DNA of 64,000 bases from Amaurobius ferox. Its lineage: Eukaryota > Arthropoda > Arachnida > Araneae > Amaurobiidae. Shown one piece after another: positions 24,864 through 35,759 of this stretch. The DNA lies in NCBI GenBank assembly GCA_951213105.1, contig OX578137.1:57805736-57869735 (forward strand). The letters run 5' to 3'. The notes beneath the pieces are model-generated. The model saw nothing but the letters and a program-made list of their open reading frames with translations, did not search any database and had not been told where the DNA came from. The position numbers and the translations under genes were made by a program. Positions within the stretch are counted from its first letter, which is position 1; each line of letters starts with the position of its first letter.

Positions 24864-27800
24864 CTATTTTTTGCGTGTCCTTAGATTATAACGTCTAGTA
24901 CTCCCATCATTTGGATTATTGGCGTTATATTCTTTGTTTACATGTGATTGACTTCTGTCAACAGTTCGCCGTGTTTGTTTACTTTGTAAATACTTTTTAC
25001 GCGGTTCTGCTTTATATAATTTATTCGCGTGAACAACAATCCATTTTTTATTTGGATCGTACATAGGCGTGATAGCGTAATTATTGTTACGGGTCACCTT
25101 TACGATGCGATATGGTCCTTGAAATTTTTTTTGTAATGCTGTGGTGGGTCTGAGGTTTTTTAAATAAACAATTTGGCCTTTTAATAATTTCTGCTGCCTA
25201 ACTCTTCTAAAACTTCTTTGTTGGCGACTTTGGGCTTGAATTTGTTTTCGTTTTGTATATCTATTAATTTTTTCCGCTAAAGTAAGTGCTTCACTGACGT
25301 CATTATCATATTCAGTTTTAGTTAAATTCAGACTGTCATCAGGGTCCGCTATTTCCAGATTATTTTCTCCGGGTAATTTCAAATCTCTGGTGAGAAACAA
25401 AATAGCGGGACTGTGGTCTATATTTGCGCTGGGTGTCGCATTATGAAATAGTTTTACATATGGCAATACTTTGTGCCAATTAAATGTTTGGTCAGCCATT
25501 GCTGCCAAAGAATTTTTTATTCCCAAGTGGCTTCTTTCTAAAATTGCATTTGAGCTGGGTTTGTAAATTGAAGTATATTTCAATTTTATACCATGTTGCT
25601 CTGCGAACTTTTTAAATTCCTCGCTTTTCAGTTGCCGAGCATTATCGGTCAGCAGCCACATAGGAACGCCATTTTGTGAAATCCAATTCGTTAGGACCTG
25701 TAATACACTCGCAGTTGTAATATTTCTCACGGGTACTGCCTCCAGGAATCTCGAGTAATGGTCTATCATCGTTATGATGTACTCGTGCTGTCCGTTACTT
25801 CTCGGTAGCTTCCCTACAATGTCTAATGCCACCGTGTGATTTTGTTTACATGGACGTGGGACACGTTGTAATGCCATAGGTCTTATAGCCTTATTCTTGT
25901 AACATAAACATGCATCACATGATGCGCAAAAATTTTTTACATCACTGTATGCCCCTTTCCAGTAATACTTTCTATTCAGAATTTGATATGTTTTTTCTAC
26001 TCCAAAATGTGGTGTATGAGCTAACTCAATAACTGCGAATTTTAGACTGTGAGGTATTAGAATTCTGTCGTTTTGCATAGGATTTCTGATATATCTAGCA
26101 GTCTTTATCATAATTAAACCCGTATTTACATCTTTATAGTATTTATTTGCATATTTTGGCTGTTTACATTTTGCATTTAGTCCGTTAATAATTTTCTTTA
26201 TCTCTCTATCTTTTGCTTGCTCTTCTAAAATTTTGGCTATTGTTATAGCGCTGTCATTAGCAATAATGTTATTTATTAATTTAGTCTTAGTTTGTTCAGA
26301 AAAAATTTGGCGTGACATAAAATCACTGGGATTATCTTGTCCTTTAATGTATTTGATGTCAAATGAATATTGTTGTAAATTTAATAACCATCTTGCGATT
26401 AAATCAGAATTTTGATTTTCCAAATGTATAAAATGAGTTAAAGCTTTAGAGTCGGTCAAAATTGTGAAATGCGTACCATATAAAAAATCTTTGAAATGTA
26501 TTATAGCATCATGAATTGCTAGCAATTCTAGTTTCATGCTCGGATATTTCTTTTCACTGTCTGAAAGTTTCCTGCTATAATACTCGATAGGATGAAAATT
26601 TCCGTTCACTGATTGAAGTAAAATTCCTGACGCGGCTACTTTTGAACAATCAGTTGACAAAAAGAACGGCTTTGACATATCAGCTGCCCTGACTACCGGT
26701 TTCGATAAAATCGCGTTTTGCAATGTTACAAACGCTTCTTCGCATTTCTCCGTCCATATAAATTTTTTATCTTTCTTTGTTAACTCAATTAAAGGATTGC
26801 ATAGTTCAGAAAATTTTGGTATGATCTGCCTAAAATAATTACATAAACCTAAAAATGATTTTACTTTTTTTACTGTCGTTGGCACAGGGAATTTCGTTAT
26901 TTTCTGTACATTATCATCTGAAGGTGTTATGCCTTCCTTACTTATTTTAAATCCTAGAAATTTAATGTTCTCTTTACACATTTGTAATTTTGAAGGGTCA
27001 ATGGTTAAACCAAATTTAGCTAATCTCGAAAATACCGTTTTTAATTTCTCCAACATTTTCTCGAATGAATTTGCGGCAATTACAATGTCATCTAAATAAA
27101 ATTCAATTTTCTGATCTTTTAAATCTCCTAAGCATTTCATCATTAGTAATGAGAAATAGGCTGATGAGTTTTTTGCGCCAAAAGGCATTCTATTAGGGCT
27201 ATAGGCGGCTTCCTTCGTTACGAATGTGAGTATCGACCCATATTCAGGTTTGATTTTTATCTGAAAAAACGCGGCTTTTAAATCAATTACAGTATATAAT
27301 TTGTGGCCTGCGATGTTGTGCAGAATGTCGCTAATTTTACCAATATTTACGGGCAGTAATTCAGTAATCTGATTAAGTAGCCTGTAATCTACGGCTAAAC
27401 GATATTTTTGTTCTTTATTGGCATCATTACTATTAATACTGGCTTTCTTCTTTATCAATAAGCATGGGAACGCATAATTACTTGTAGATTTTTCTATAAT
27501 TCCAGCTTCACACAATTGTTTTATCTCACTTTCGAGTACAGGTTTTAACATTTTTGGCAAGGGATAAGGTTTACACTGTATTGGGTATTGGTGTAGTAAA
27601 TTAAATTCCGGTACTATTTCTTCCGTCATTCCCAGCGTTTTGTATGATTTCGAAAATACATCGTAATTTTGTAACAGTAATTTTAGCAATATATGTTTTT
27701 CATTTTCTTGTAAGTGATCTAGTTTAAAATCTTGCGGTGTTAATTCCGCTTTTCGTAAAGCTGAAATGTCCATTTTTTGTGGATCATTTAAGCTTTCGAT

Positions 27801-28709
27801 ATTGTTAATCTGTAAAATTTTATCAGTATCATGTTTCTCTTCATAAATTTCAAACTGCGGTGTTACAGTACCAAATATCATATTTTTATTTAGATGAATC
27901 TCTTCTTCTGTTTTGTTTGTTAAGAGAGTAGAAATAAATTTTCTATTATTTACATAATGTAAAGAATGCTCAGCGTGTAAATCTTTTAATGAATTTGTAA
28001 TATTTAACAATACCTCCTTATCCTCAAAATGGTTTTCATTTAATTTTAATTTTATTGATTTTGTTTCTTGAGGTAGTAATTTAATTTTATGCGCTAAGCT
28101 TGCATTTAAGCATTGAATATGTCCAATTCTTGTATTATTATTTTCTGGTTGCTGTGCTTTCTTCTGATTTTTGTTTTTAAATGAGATAGATATGGATTCT
28201 TTGACAAACTTTAATATTAATTTATTTGTGTCAATTATGGCATGATGATTTTTGAGAAAATCAAATCCTAAAATAATTTCATAAGGGGTGTTATTTAATT
28301 GTTTAGTTATGAAAAAAGAATTTTTGCATCTTTTGTTTTCAATTTTAAAGCTAAAGCTAATACATTTTGAAAATTGAATGTTTTCTTTGGTCATAGTCTG
28401 TATTTTTACTTGTCTAGATAAATAGTTAATTTTAATTTTATTTTTGATTTTTTGAAATATTTGATCTGATAATAAACTGACACTTGCGCCACTATCTATG
28501 AGAGCCACTGTTTTTATGTTCTCTAAATTAATGTTAATCATTGGCAATGCGTCACTCTGTCCATATGCTGAATTCAGTAAATGTTCATTTGGATTTTGTG
28601 CATCGTTATCAATTTTATTTGCAATTTTATGGGATCTCGAATCCTTATTTGATGCCTTATAACTTTCTATATGTCTTTTATTTCGAGGTCCCTTTCTTAG
28701 TTTAAATAT
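24864..28709 (-). CDS. pol: gypsy Pol polyprotein (PR-RT-RNaseH-IN), -1 frame to gag
   Basis: The frame is open from about 28709 to the stop at 24864 and needs no ATG: it is entered by -1 frameshift from gag. Numbering from the TTG codon at 28547: the aspartic protease motif 'LIDSGAS' is at 16-22. Reverse transcriptase spans about 310-560, with aspartate 422 in 'VIDLKAAF' and 'YLDD' at 484-487. RNase H has D633, E674 and D699. Integrase has a zinc region (H844, H847, C874, C877) and the catalytic triad D909, D968, E1004 with the canonical 35 residues between the last two. A GPY/F-type motif ('FQGPYRIV') follows; no chromodomain. One oddity: the two zinc histidines are only 2 residues apart, closer than usual. 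The length is normal for gypsy Pol. It would copy and integrate the element. Confidence 0.93.
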   Translation of the reverse strand: MFKLRKGPRNKRHIESYKASNKDSRSHKIANKIDNDAQNPNEHLLNSAYGQSDALPMININLENIKTVALIDSGASVSLLSDQIFQKIKNKIKINYLSRQVKIQTMTKENIQFSKCISFSFKIENKRCKNSFFITKQLNNTPYEIILGFDFLKNHHAIIDTNKLILKFVKESISISFKNKNQKKAQQPENNNTRIGHIQCLNASLAHKIKLLPQETKSIKLKLNENHFEDKEVLLNITNSLKDLHAEHSLHYVNNRKFISTLLTNKTEEEIHLNKNMIFGTVTPQFEIYEEKHDTDKILQINNIESLNDPQKMDISALRKAELTPQDFKLDHLQENEKHILLKLLLQNYDVFSKSYKTLGMTEEIVPEFNLLHQYPIQCKPYPLPKMLKPVLESEIKQLCEAGIIEKSTSNYAFPCLLIKKKASINSNDANKEQKYRLAVDYRLLNQITELLPVNIGKISDILHNIAGHKLYTVIDLKAAFFQIKIKPEYGSILTFVTKEAAYSPNRMPFGAKNSSAYFSLLMMKCLGDLKDQKIEFYLDDIVIAANSFEKMLEKLKTVFSRLAKFGLTIDPSKLQMCKENIKFLGFKISKEGITPSDDNVQKITKFPVPTTVKKVKSFLGLCNYFRQIIPKFSELCNPLIELTKKDKKFIWTEKCEEAFVTLQNAILSKPVVRAADMSKPFFLSTDCSKVAASGILLQSVNGNFHPIEYYSRKLSDSEKKYPSMKLELLAIHDAIIHFKDFLYGTHFTILTDSKALTHFIHLENQNSDLIARWLLNLQQYSFDIKYIKGQDNPSDFMSRQIFSEQTKTKLINNIIANDSAITIAKILEEQAKDREIKKIINGLNAKCKQPKYANKYYKDVNTGLIMIKTARYIRNPMQNDRILIPHSLKFAVIELAHTPHFGVEKTYQILNRKYYWKGAYSDVKNFCASCDACLCYKNKAIRPMALQRVPRPCKQNHTVALDIVGKLPRSNGQHEYIITMIDHYSRFLEAVPVRNITTASVLQVLTNWISQNGVPMWLLTDNARQLKSEEFKKFAEQHGIKLKYTSIYKPSSNAILERSHLGIKNSLAAMADQTFNWHKVLPYVKLFHNATPSANIDHSPAILFLTRDLKLPGENNLEIADPDDSLNLTKTEYDNDVSEALTLAEKINRYTKRKQIQAQSRQQRSFRRVRQQKLLKGQIVYLKNLRPTTALQKKFQGPYRIVKVTRNNNYAITPMYDPNKKWIVVHANKLYKAEPRKKYLQSKQTRRTVDRSQSHVNKEYNANNPNDGSTRRYNLRTRKK

Positions 28710-29809
28710 TCATTATTCTGATATTGCCTATTATTGCTCACATAATGTGGTCCATTATTCTGATATGATCTTCTGTTATTACTTTGAAATTGTCTGTTGG
28801 TATTTCCTGCATGCCGCCGTATTCCCCGGTTATTTATGAAATTACCTCTTCTGAAATTCGCCCTACTATAGTGTGCATAACTATTTTGAATAGTGGGTCT
28901 TTGTTGAAAATTGGTAGTTTCTTGACTGCTGTTTTCATTTGTGAATGCCCTTTTTAAATTATTTTGTACTTTTTGCAGCGTAAAACATTCTGACATCCAG
29001 TGATTGTTGCGACCGCACGCTATACAGAATTTCTGTGGCGGCTTTTCTGCATTATTTTCAGTTTTTACATGATTTATTTCTACATTCTCAATTATTTTAT
29101 TTTCTATTTCAATACTATTTATACAATCACTATCTTCCTCCAATGCGGATTCTATCACCTCAGCTATTTTCACTGCTTCGTCAAAGGTTTTCGGGTCATT
29201 TTTTTTTATTTCTGTTCTTAAATCTTCTCTGACTATCTGTAAAAATTTGGTGAGTTTAATTTTCTCTGTAATTTTTTTTACATTTGCGTCCATTGTTTCA
29301 TCTACTTCTAGAAAAATTATCGCCTGGTTTTCGATTTCTTGTGCAAGCTCCTTAATTGTCATATTTGGTAAATGTTTCAGATTGTTAAAATTGTTGTGTT
29401 TTTGCACTAATGTTTGTTTCCTTTCAAATTTGTTTTTTAATAACTCCATGAATTTTTCATATGATTTTTCCTTTTGCAGAGCAATATTTTCTGCTAGAAA
29501 TTGCTGAGCCTTTCCCTTTAATCTTGATTTGACAATTATGATTTTCTCTTGTTCGGACCATGATGTTAAATCCGCTATTTCCTTAAATTGTATGATAAAG
29601 AAATTGACATTATTTTCTTTTTGTCCATCAAATGATGGCAACATCTGCATAATTGGTAACGATGTATTTTGCTGCGTTTGATTTGCGGGCATCTGTATCT
29701 GGATCGCGTTATTTGCTACAGCCGAATTATCTGTTATACTGCTATTTACATTAATCGGCGGATCTTGCCTCGCTCTTTTATTTGTTTGCCTAGTTTTATT
29801 CGGGGCCAT
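28697..29809 (-). CDS. gag: gypsy Gag protein
   Basis: 370 residues from ATG at 29809, directly following the leader. A basic N-terminus and a helical central part (about 55-225), including 'FIIQFKEIADLTSWSEQEK', resemble retrotransposon Gag capsid regions. A single CCHC zinc knuckle lies at 262-275 (C-x2-C-x4-H-x4-C). The C-terminal 80 residues are N/R/Q-rich, probably RNA-binding. The frame ends in TAA directly after a slippery heptamer, and pol continues in the -1 frame. It would form the particle that packages the element RNA. Confidence 0.9.
   Translation of the reverse strand: MAPNKTRQTNKRARQDPPINVNSSITDNSAVANNAIQIQMPANQTQQNTSLPIMQMLPSFDGQKENNVNFFIIQFKEIADLTSWSEQEKIIIVKSRLKGKAQQFLAENIALQKEKSYEKFMELLKNKFERKQTLVQKHNNFNNLKHLPNMTIKELAQEIENQAIIFLEVDETMDANVKKITEKIKLTKFLQIVREDLRTEIKKNDPKTFDEAVKIAEVIESALEEDSDCINSIEIENKIIENVEINHVKTENNAEKPPQKFCIACGRNNHWMSECFTLQKVQNNLKRAFTNENSSQETTNFQQRPTIQNSYAHYSRANFRRGNFINNRGIRRHAGNTNRQFQSNNRRSYQNNGPHYVSNNRQYQNNEYLN
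28700..28706 (-). promoter_or_regulatory. Programmed -1 ribosomal frameshift site T TTA AAC
   Basis: In gag codons the minus strand reads TAT TTA AAC TAA. The heptamer T-TTA-AAC fits X-XXY-YYZ and is one of the most efficient eukaryotic -1 slippery sequences. It is immediately followed by the gag stop. Slipping back one base gives CTA AGA AAG..., which is exactly the open pol frame. I did not establish a downstream pseudoknot. Confidence 0.85.
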
Positions 29810-30139
29810 GATTTACTACACTGTTATACAATTCTAACTCTATATTAAATATTTATGCTAATACATACATATATATACAATCATATAATACATATTTAAA
29901 TTATCATTTTCATGCATTTTCTTATCATTCTACTGAGTTATATCTCATTATTAAATTCATTGTTAAATTCAATATTACATTCCGCTTATTATTAAATTCA
30001 GTTTTATATTCAAACTCATTATTAAATTTAATATTATATTCAAACTTATTATTAAATTTAATTTTGCCTTTTACTTATATTTTTTACTTTCTCTTATGAA
30101 AATTAATTCTCTCCGAGCTTGACCACATACGGCACCAAT

Positions 30140-31044
30140 TCGCGCGGCGACATCATGTCATAAGGTAAAATTGTCCTTATCAAAATTTACCAGTATAGGA
30201 CTTACCTATGATGCCGCCACTAAGGGTGGAGCATGTAAGCTCCCGGTTCTCAAGCTCGGACTACGAACACACAAAACATAAAGAAACACATATGCTTAAT
30301 TGCTCAATTTATTTTAATATTTTACTTAATAGATATCTATTATATCTGGAGTAACTATGCTATAATTAAATCAATTACTAAAAGACACATAATACTGACA
30401 ATATTACATTAATAGCTATATATATATTTACACACATAATATCTTTGATTTAAATTTCTTAAAAACAGTTTCCTTTAAACAATCGATAAAGAATAGTTCT
30501 TATAGTTCAATATTACGAACTCGTTCATATGGTCTACTCATATGAACTGGTAGTCAATTATTTTAATAATCGTTAAAGGTGTGCCTTCCGTGCTAATAGT
30601 GACAATTGAAAGTTGGTTACCTTTACTCTTTGTTACGTGCATATTCGTGCCATCTCAATGATGTGGGAAAATCGTTGCACTTCGCGTACTTGCGCAGGCT
30701 ACCATTCTATTGCTCACAATCTACAGACACTTTTTCACAAAACCAAAAACATGATGCTGACTCGTTCGAAAGTTTTAAGACGACTACCAAAAACTTCAGG
30801 TGCGTCTAGGACGCTGTCGAAATTGCATCTGTTGGAAAGTTCTAGAACATTCTCTCAAACCTTTTTCTTTTCACATTGTAGTGTCGTTGTTGATTCGTTG
30901 AAGTGAAGAAGGGGATGCGCTGCTTATTTATGTTTGTATTGCCATTGGCTCCCTCCGCAGCATTTAAATAGCTCATTAGCTAGGTTGGCATCCGCAATTG
31001 GAATTTCGAAATGGCTAGGTTGGCATCCGTAATTGGAATGTAAC
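30140..31044 (-). promoter_or_regulatory. Probable gypsy 5' LTR (boundaries uncertain)
   Basis: On the minus strand there is a CCAAT-like 'agccaatggc' (about 30945), a TATA-like 'CATAAATAAG' at 30922-30932, and AATAAA at 30308-30313. This order (promoter, transcribed region, polyadenylation signal) is as expected for U3-R-U5. About 20 bp downstream of a possible 'atgaca' end lies 'TGGTGCCGTATGTGG' (about 30125-30139), which could be a tRNA primer-binding site. A possible left end is 'TGTTACATTCC' at 31044. Without a second LTR these limits are inferred. Confidence 0.5.
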
Positions 31045-31644
31045 ATGTAATACAAATATTGTGTTACAGTGCTCATTGACAGATAAACTAGTTCTAAAGA
31101 TGATTCTCTATGAGTAGGAACTTTGAAGACCAATTTACTGTTGTATAAAAGGATTTTTCCCCAATATTTCACAAACGTCTTGATAAAATTAAATTGGATT
31201 ATTCTTACATATTAAAACTTAAATGATAATATTTTAATTTTGAAAAAAATGTAAAGATTTTCCTGCTAAATAAATTATAATTTGTTTATCATTGTAGAAG
31301 TTGTCGAATGCATAAGGGTAAAACTGGTTAATGAATGTTGGTATCTATAATGGCAGCATAATCTGAACTTTGGAAATGCCCCCTCCAAGCGTTTTCTGCG
31401 ACTATTAACATGAAAACGTTTCAATAAATATTTAAAAGTGTGGCAGACGAATGGAACAATAACCAAAGATATTTTATTTTAATAATACAATGACTTTCTA
31501 ATTTCCAATAGAAATTTATGCTACTTTAATTTCTAAAATTAAGAATATTCATCAAAAATGGTTAATATCGATCCCATTTTGTCAAGAATACTACATTTTG
31601 CCCTTACTAATGTAACTTATAATTACACATCATATCTAATATTA
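31045..31644. other. No recognised feature
   Basis: AT-rich flank between the gypsy element and A6. Confidence 0.4.
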
Positions 31645-32595
31645 TTACTTTCCTTATATACATAATGTATAAGGAAAGTATTGTGACGGGGTCGAAAATT
31701 CGAATCCGAGTTTTCGACGGGAGAGCACGTTTCAAGCATCGCTGATCACGAATCAAACATTTTTGAAGTGATGTCTGTGTGTGTGTGTGTGAAAGTGTGT
31801 GTGGGTGTCAGTGAGTCTGTGGAGACGATAACTGACGAACGAATGGACCGATTCGAACCAAATTTGGTACAAAAATCACAATCCGTAAACACTGGAAGCC
31901 TATTCTTTTTATACGCAATCGAATGTTCAGAACGCCCCTAAATTTTCGAATGAAATTTTGAAAAAATCGTCAAAAAATCAAAACCGCTAACAAAGTTACG
32001 CAAATAGACATTTCTTATGTAATTTTTCATTAGAAAACGATTGACATACATTTTGGAACGCTAACATGAACCGTTCTCGAGATATTGTACATTTTTCAAA
32101 AAAATTATCAAAAAGCCATATAAAATATAAAAAAAACATTTCCTATTGAGAAACATGTTCACTTTTCGTATGTAATACCATGCGATAAATTGGGTGACAT
32201 CATTCTCGTGGATCTAGCTCGTTCCATTCATGAAAAAAGATACTTTGAGTAATACTTTTGTATTTGAACGCCAATAGCCATTTATCTGCTGTAAGAATAA
32301 CTTTTTTCTTAGTGCATAACGCTTGGCGAGATTTTGGCGACGAATTTGGCTGAATGTCGCCAACTTGGCGACTTTTCGAAATGTTGCCAAATTAGCGAAA
32401 ATCTCGCCAAATGGATAAAAATGACGCTAAATCAATGAAAATTACGACTAATTGTCGAAAATTCAATATCATGGAAAGAATATTAGTATCTACTAAAAGA
32501 AAAAGCTATATTTTTTACTGTAAAAGTATTTTTTACTGTAAAATTCATTACATTATATAAGGAAAGTCATGTGTTGCCCACATCAGATTTTTTTT
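31645..32595 (+). mobile_element. Family A copy A6 (full length)
   Basis: Clean 5' hairpin (31645-31680), short TG tract (31776-31808), module, GCCAAA block and 3' hairpin 'catgtgttgcccacatc' (32568-32584). The 3' part carries a short duplication of 'ttttttactgtaaa'. Confidence 0.87.
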
Positions 32596-32734
32596 CTAGT
32601 ATTTTAATGTAAAATGTTAATCTAAAGTATCAGCTCTTTAAACTATGTGTAATATGTAAGATAATTTTGATTTAGCTGATATTTTGAAAATTCTGGCTAG
32701 AATTTCACTTCAAAATTCGAAACATAATTCTCAT

Positions 32735-33360
32735 TAAAATACAACAAAACTGAAATAACTTCGTTTAAAGCAGAATACAACAATAAAATAGCAGTGTCAA
32801 CCAGTTTCGAAGGCACAAAACAGCTTTTTCGTAGGACACAAAAGCAAGCTTCACTCGTGAGAGCAAGTTAAGCTAATAATTTCAGAAGAACAGCAAACAT
32901 GGCTGAAGCCGAGAAAAGACTGAAGCATGGACAGCAAACATGGCTAAAGTCCACGATGAAGGATTAAGAGGTGGAGCATAATGAATGGACGATAAAATTC
33001 CAAAGAGGAAAGTGAACGTCTAACAAAAATTCAAAGCACTTATTCAGTGGGTAAAACTACTGAAGTTGTTGGACGTACACTTTCTTATTTGGTATTTTTC
33101 CATTCATTTCTTGTGTCCCTTTACTTCCTCTTGTGTTTTTATCTCTTTCTCTTGCCCTTTTCTTTCTTCATTCATGTTTGCTGTTCTTACATCAGTCACC
33201 GATCTTGCTCTCACGAATGATGGTTACGCTTCTGTGTATCTTAGAGGAAATGAATGTTGCTTGCCTTGGAAACCGGTCGTTACTATTATTCTTGTGTTGT
33301 ATGCTGCTTTTAACGAAGTTACATTAGTTTTATTACTTTAGCAGCAGTTAGTACGTATAG
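32735..33360. mobile_element. Large fold-back element, family F copy F2
   Basis: About 600-bp imperfect palindrome centred near 33040. Left-arm blocks 'acttcgtttaaagcagaatac', 'tcactcgtgagagcaag' and 'gaggtggagcataatgaatgg' return in inverted order in the right arm (about 33325-33080). Sequence around the centre, 'gtaaaactactgaagttgtt', corresponds to the centre of F1. Short right-arm frames are not supported as genes. Confidence 0.75.
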
Positions 33361-33859
33361 ATTTTATTACTATGAAAAACAGTTTTTCGACGTTATTACA
33401 TAACTCCATGTTCATATTGATTATTAACAGCTTACTGAGAAGCAGAATAAGTATACAAGCCGAACAAATCGTCAGTATATATTTGTGAAAAGCCTTAATC
33501 GTTAGCTTCAACCACACATGCGCAACACATACATCATGGTACCCAAACCCAATAAAGTAGTAAATAGGCCAGATACGTTTGAAAAATAGAGATTTGGAAG
33601 TTAGGCATCGGTATAGAAAGTCACCATGCGCTAACACATGCAACTGACGATAGCGTTCCTAGAGGTAAATTTTGGAAGTTAACACTCTTATCTTTGAATC
33701 TATGAGAGATATATGAGATAAAAAGGTCGATTAAAAAGTTTTAGAACATTATTGAATCAGTAAGAGATGATATTTTGCAAAAATGAATGGTGCAATTAGA
33801 AAGTGTTACTTTGAGTACCGTATACAAATGATGTTTATAGCGCTCAAAACCACACCTGC
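33361..33859. other. No recognised feature
   Basis: Nothing recognised apart from a possible continuation of the adjacent reverse transcriptase relic. Confidence 0.4.
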
Positions 33860-34170
33860 AGATAAAATATACCAGAAAATTTGCCTTTGGAGAAAATATA
33901 TCCTTGGAATACACTCAGACTATTAGATCAACTGAAAGAAACTTTCAGAAATTCGTATTGTCCTTCATGCGTAACAAAAGCTGTATATTTGGTACTTTTC
34001 TCATTCACAGCTACTTGAAAAAATCTGTTCGTTAGATCAAGTGAAGTGAATACTTTCGCATGTTCCAAACGATCTAAAGCGTCTTCTATTAGTGGCAACG
34101 GAAAACGATCATTAACTATATTTTTATTTAGTTACGATAATCAATGCATAATCTAAAGGATTCGTCTTTT
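33860..34170 (-). pseudogene. gypsy reverse transcriptase relic
   Basis: The minus strand encodes pieces of a Ty3/gypsy reverse transcriptase with frameshifts and stops: 'FRLCIDYRN', then in another frame 'FPLPLIEDALDRLEHAKVF', 'TSLDLTNRFFQVAV' and a decayed 'EFLKVSF' block. These match the conserved first motifs of the RT palm in order. It is a different, older family from the 24.8-31 kb element. The fragment is cut off at 34170 by family E copy E5. Confidence 0.75.
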
Positions 34171-35443
34171 TTAACACTTTACAACAAAGTTGAAAAGTGT
34201 TTATGACTTTGTTCATTCTGTCTGTCTGTCTGTCTGTCTGTCCGTTAGCACAATAACTGCCGTCAAAATGACTTAATCAAAATGAAATTTTAGTATGTTG
34301 TTCAGACGGTCTGTAGGACCAATGGGAGTATAAATGAACAATATCACCCAAATAGTTTTGGATTCAACCCGAGTTGAAAAAATGAAGTACATTGAGCCCT
34401 ATGGGCCCTAATTTTTCAAACATTTTTTAAGCGGATTTAAAATTCACAAAATGCTTCGAAAATTTTAGGTAATATTTAAATTGTTCCATAAAATATACAA
34501 AAAAAATTCAGCGAACTATATTCAGTAGTTTTTTAAATAAAAATTTAAATAATAATAACACCTCTTATATGAAGCAATCACGTGACCAACTTCAAAATGA
34601 TATATGGCATCCATCTTATCGCAAAATCGTAATTTTTAAAGTTCTTTTAAATTCATATTGAGTGTTGTATCCGTCATGAAAACACTTTATTTTTGCATAA
34701 ATTCTGTGCATCTGCATACTGAAACAACGCAATTACGATATATTTGAATTTAAATGCTCATCCAAATTTATTATTTCTACAACGAAGTCTATTTTTCACC
34801 TATGTAAAATGCAAACAGCAAAATATGTTGAATGAGTTGTATTAGAATTGCTGTATTTCTTTAACACAAAATCATTTAGTTCATGGAGTTTGCATAGCTG
34901 ATATGAATGAAATATTCATTGATTTTAGAAAGAGAAGGACGATATTTTTCGATGAAGTTTTACGCATAGAGTTTTTGCAGCTCAATGGTCTTAATTTTTA
35001 AATAAAATAAATTATTATAGTATTGTGATGAATGACATGAATGGGGGAATTATTTATGAATGAAATGTTGCTTTTATAGAGAGAGCCAGGCGTGTTATTT
35101 TTTATGACGTCATTTGAATGGATTTCAGTTGTTTTCGATGAAGTTTTCAAATATAATAAATTATCGTAGTATTATGATAATTCTAAAATTATTACGGAGG
35201 AATGTATCACATTTTAGAGATGTTTAAACCAGGCAATTTATACTTTAATACCGTCATTTGAATGAAGTTAATTTTTTTCGATGAAGGTTTAAGGTTTCAA
35301 ATATAATAAATTAAAGGAGTATTGTGATAAGTTTTAAAATATTACCGAGGAATGTATTGCATTTTAGACATGTTTAAATAAAATTGCATTGAAGTTGGAA
35401 AGTGTTTCATAATCAATGCTTTAAGCATGATTGATCTTTCTTG
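34171..35443 (+). mobile_element. Helitron-like family E, copy E5 (full length, reference copy)
   Basis: About 1.27 kb, non-coding. In order: 5' hairpin AACACTTT...AAAGTGTT (34173-34201), GTCT microsatellite (34219-34243), a conserved module ('aatgacttaatcaaaatgaa'), a long AT-rich body, a 3' subterminal 'GTTGGAAAGTGTT' (about 35393-35405), a 3' hairpin 'AATCAATGCTTTAAGCATGATT', and the end 'gatctttcttg'. The 5' 'AACACTTTACAAC' and the reverse complement of the 3' motif, 'AACACTTTCCAAC', match at 12 of 13 bases. This is the layout of DINE-1/Helentron-associated elements; class is inference. Confidence 0.85.
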
Positions 35444-35630
35444 TTTCTTCCTCTTCTCGTTCAGCTGTAATAGAATTCAAAACATTTTTCGTGAATTTCT
35501 CGTCATATCTTGCAGAACTGAGTACTTATTGCGATAGTTGCAAAATCTTTGGATTTGTAGGTGTAGTAAGGCCTATTTCATCCACCAAAGTTACTAAATC
35601 TGCTTTTCGTGCCCTCGCAAGATATGCCAT
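35444..35630 (-). pseudogene. gypsy gag N-terminal relic
   Basis: The minus frame from ATG at 35630 reads 'MAYLARARKADLVTLVDEIG' and stops after about 35 codons; similar codons continue beyond the stop to the E5 insertion. This start resembles the gag N-terminus of a gypsy group common in arthropods, especially arachnids. With 33860-34170 it is the remains of one internally deleted gypsy copy, split by E5. The plus-strand frame over the same bases is a shadow. Confidence 0.55.
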
Positions 35631-35759
35631 AGTTTTAGAAAAAAATTCTCTAGTCACCGTCAGAAGTTACAGTTCCTCGGATTATCATCTTGTAGTAATA
35701 ATTCGTCACTCACTATTTTCTTTATACTTGAAACTATTTTCAGATCTCGGTTAACTTAA

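Larger units (their letters stand above)
24864..31044 (-). mobile_element. Ty3/gypsy LTR retrotransposon, 3' LTR not found
   Basis: Minus-strand element with a 5' regulatory region, leader, gag and pol in gypsy order (protease, reverse transcriptase, RNase H, integrase) and no env-like frame. Both genes are open and catalytic residues are present, so insertion is probably recent. The 5' LTR should lie between about 31044 and 30140. Its limits are uncertain because no second LTR copy is visible. Downstream of pol only about 75 bp separate the stop codon from fold-back F1; I see no polypurine tract and no LTR there. Confidence 0.85.

Noticed and set aside
35431..35754. Plus-strand 107-residue gene
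   Set aside because: It is the complement of a recognisable minus-strand gypsy gag relic.
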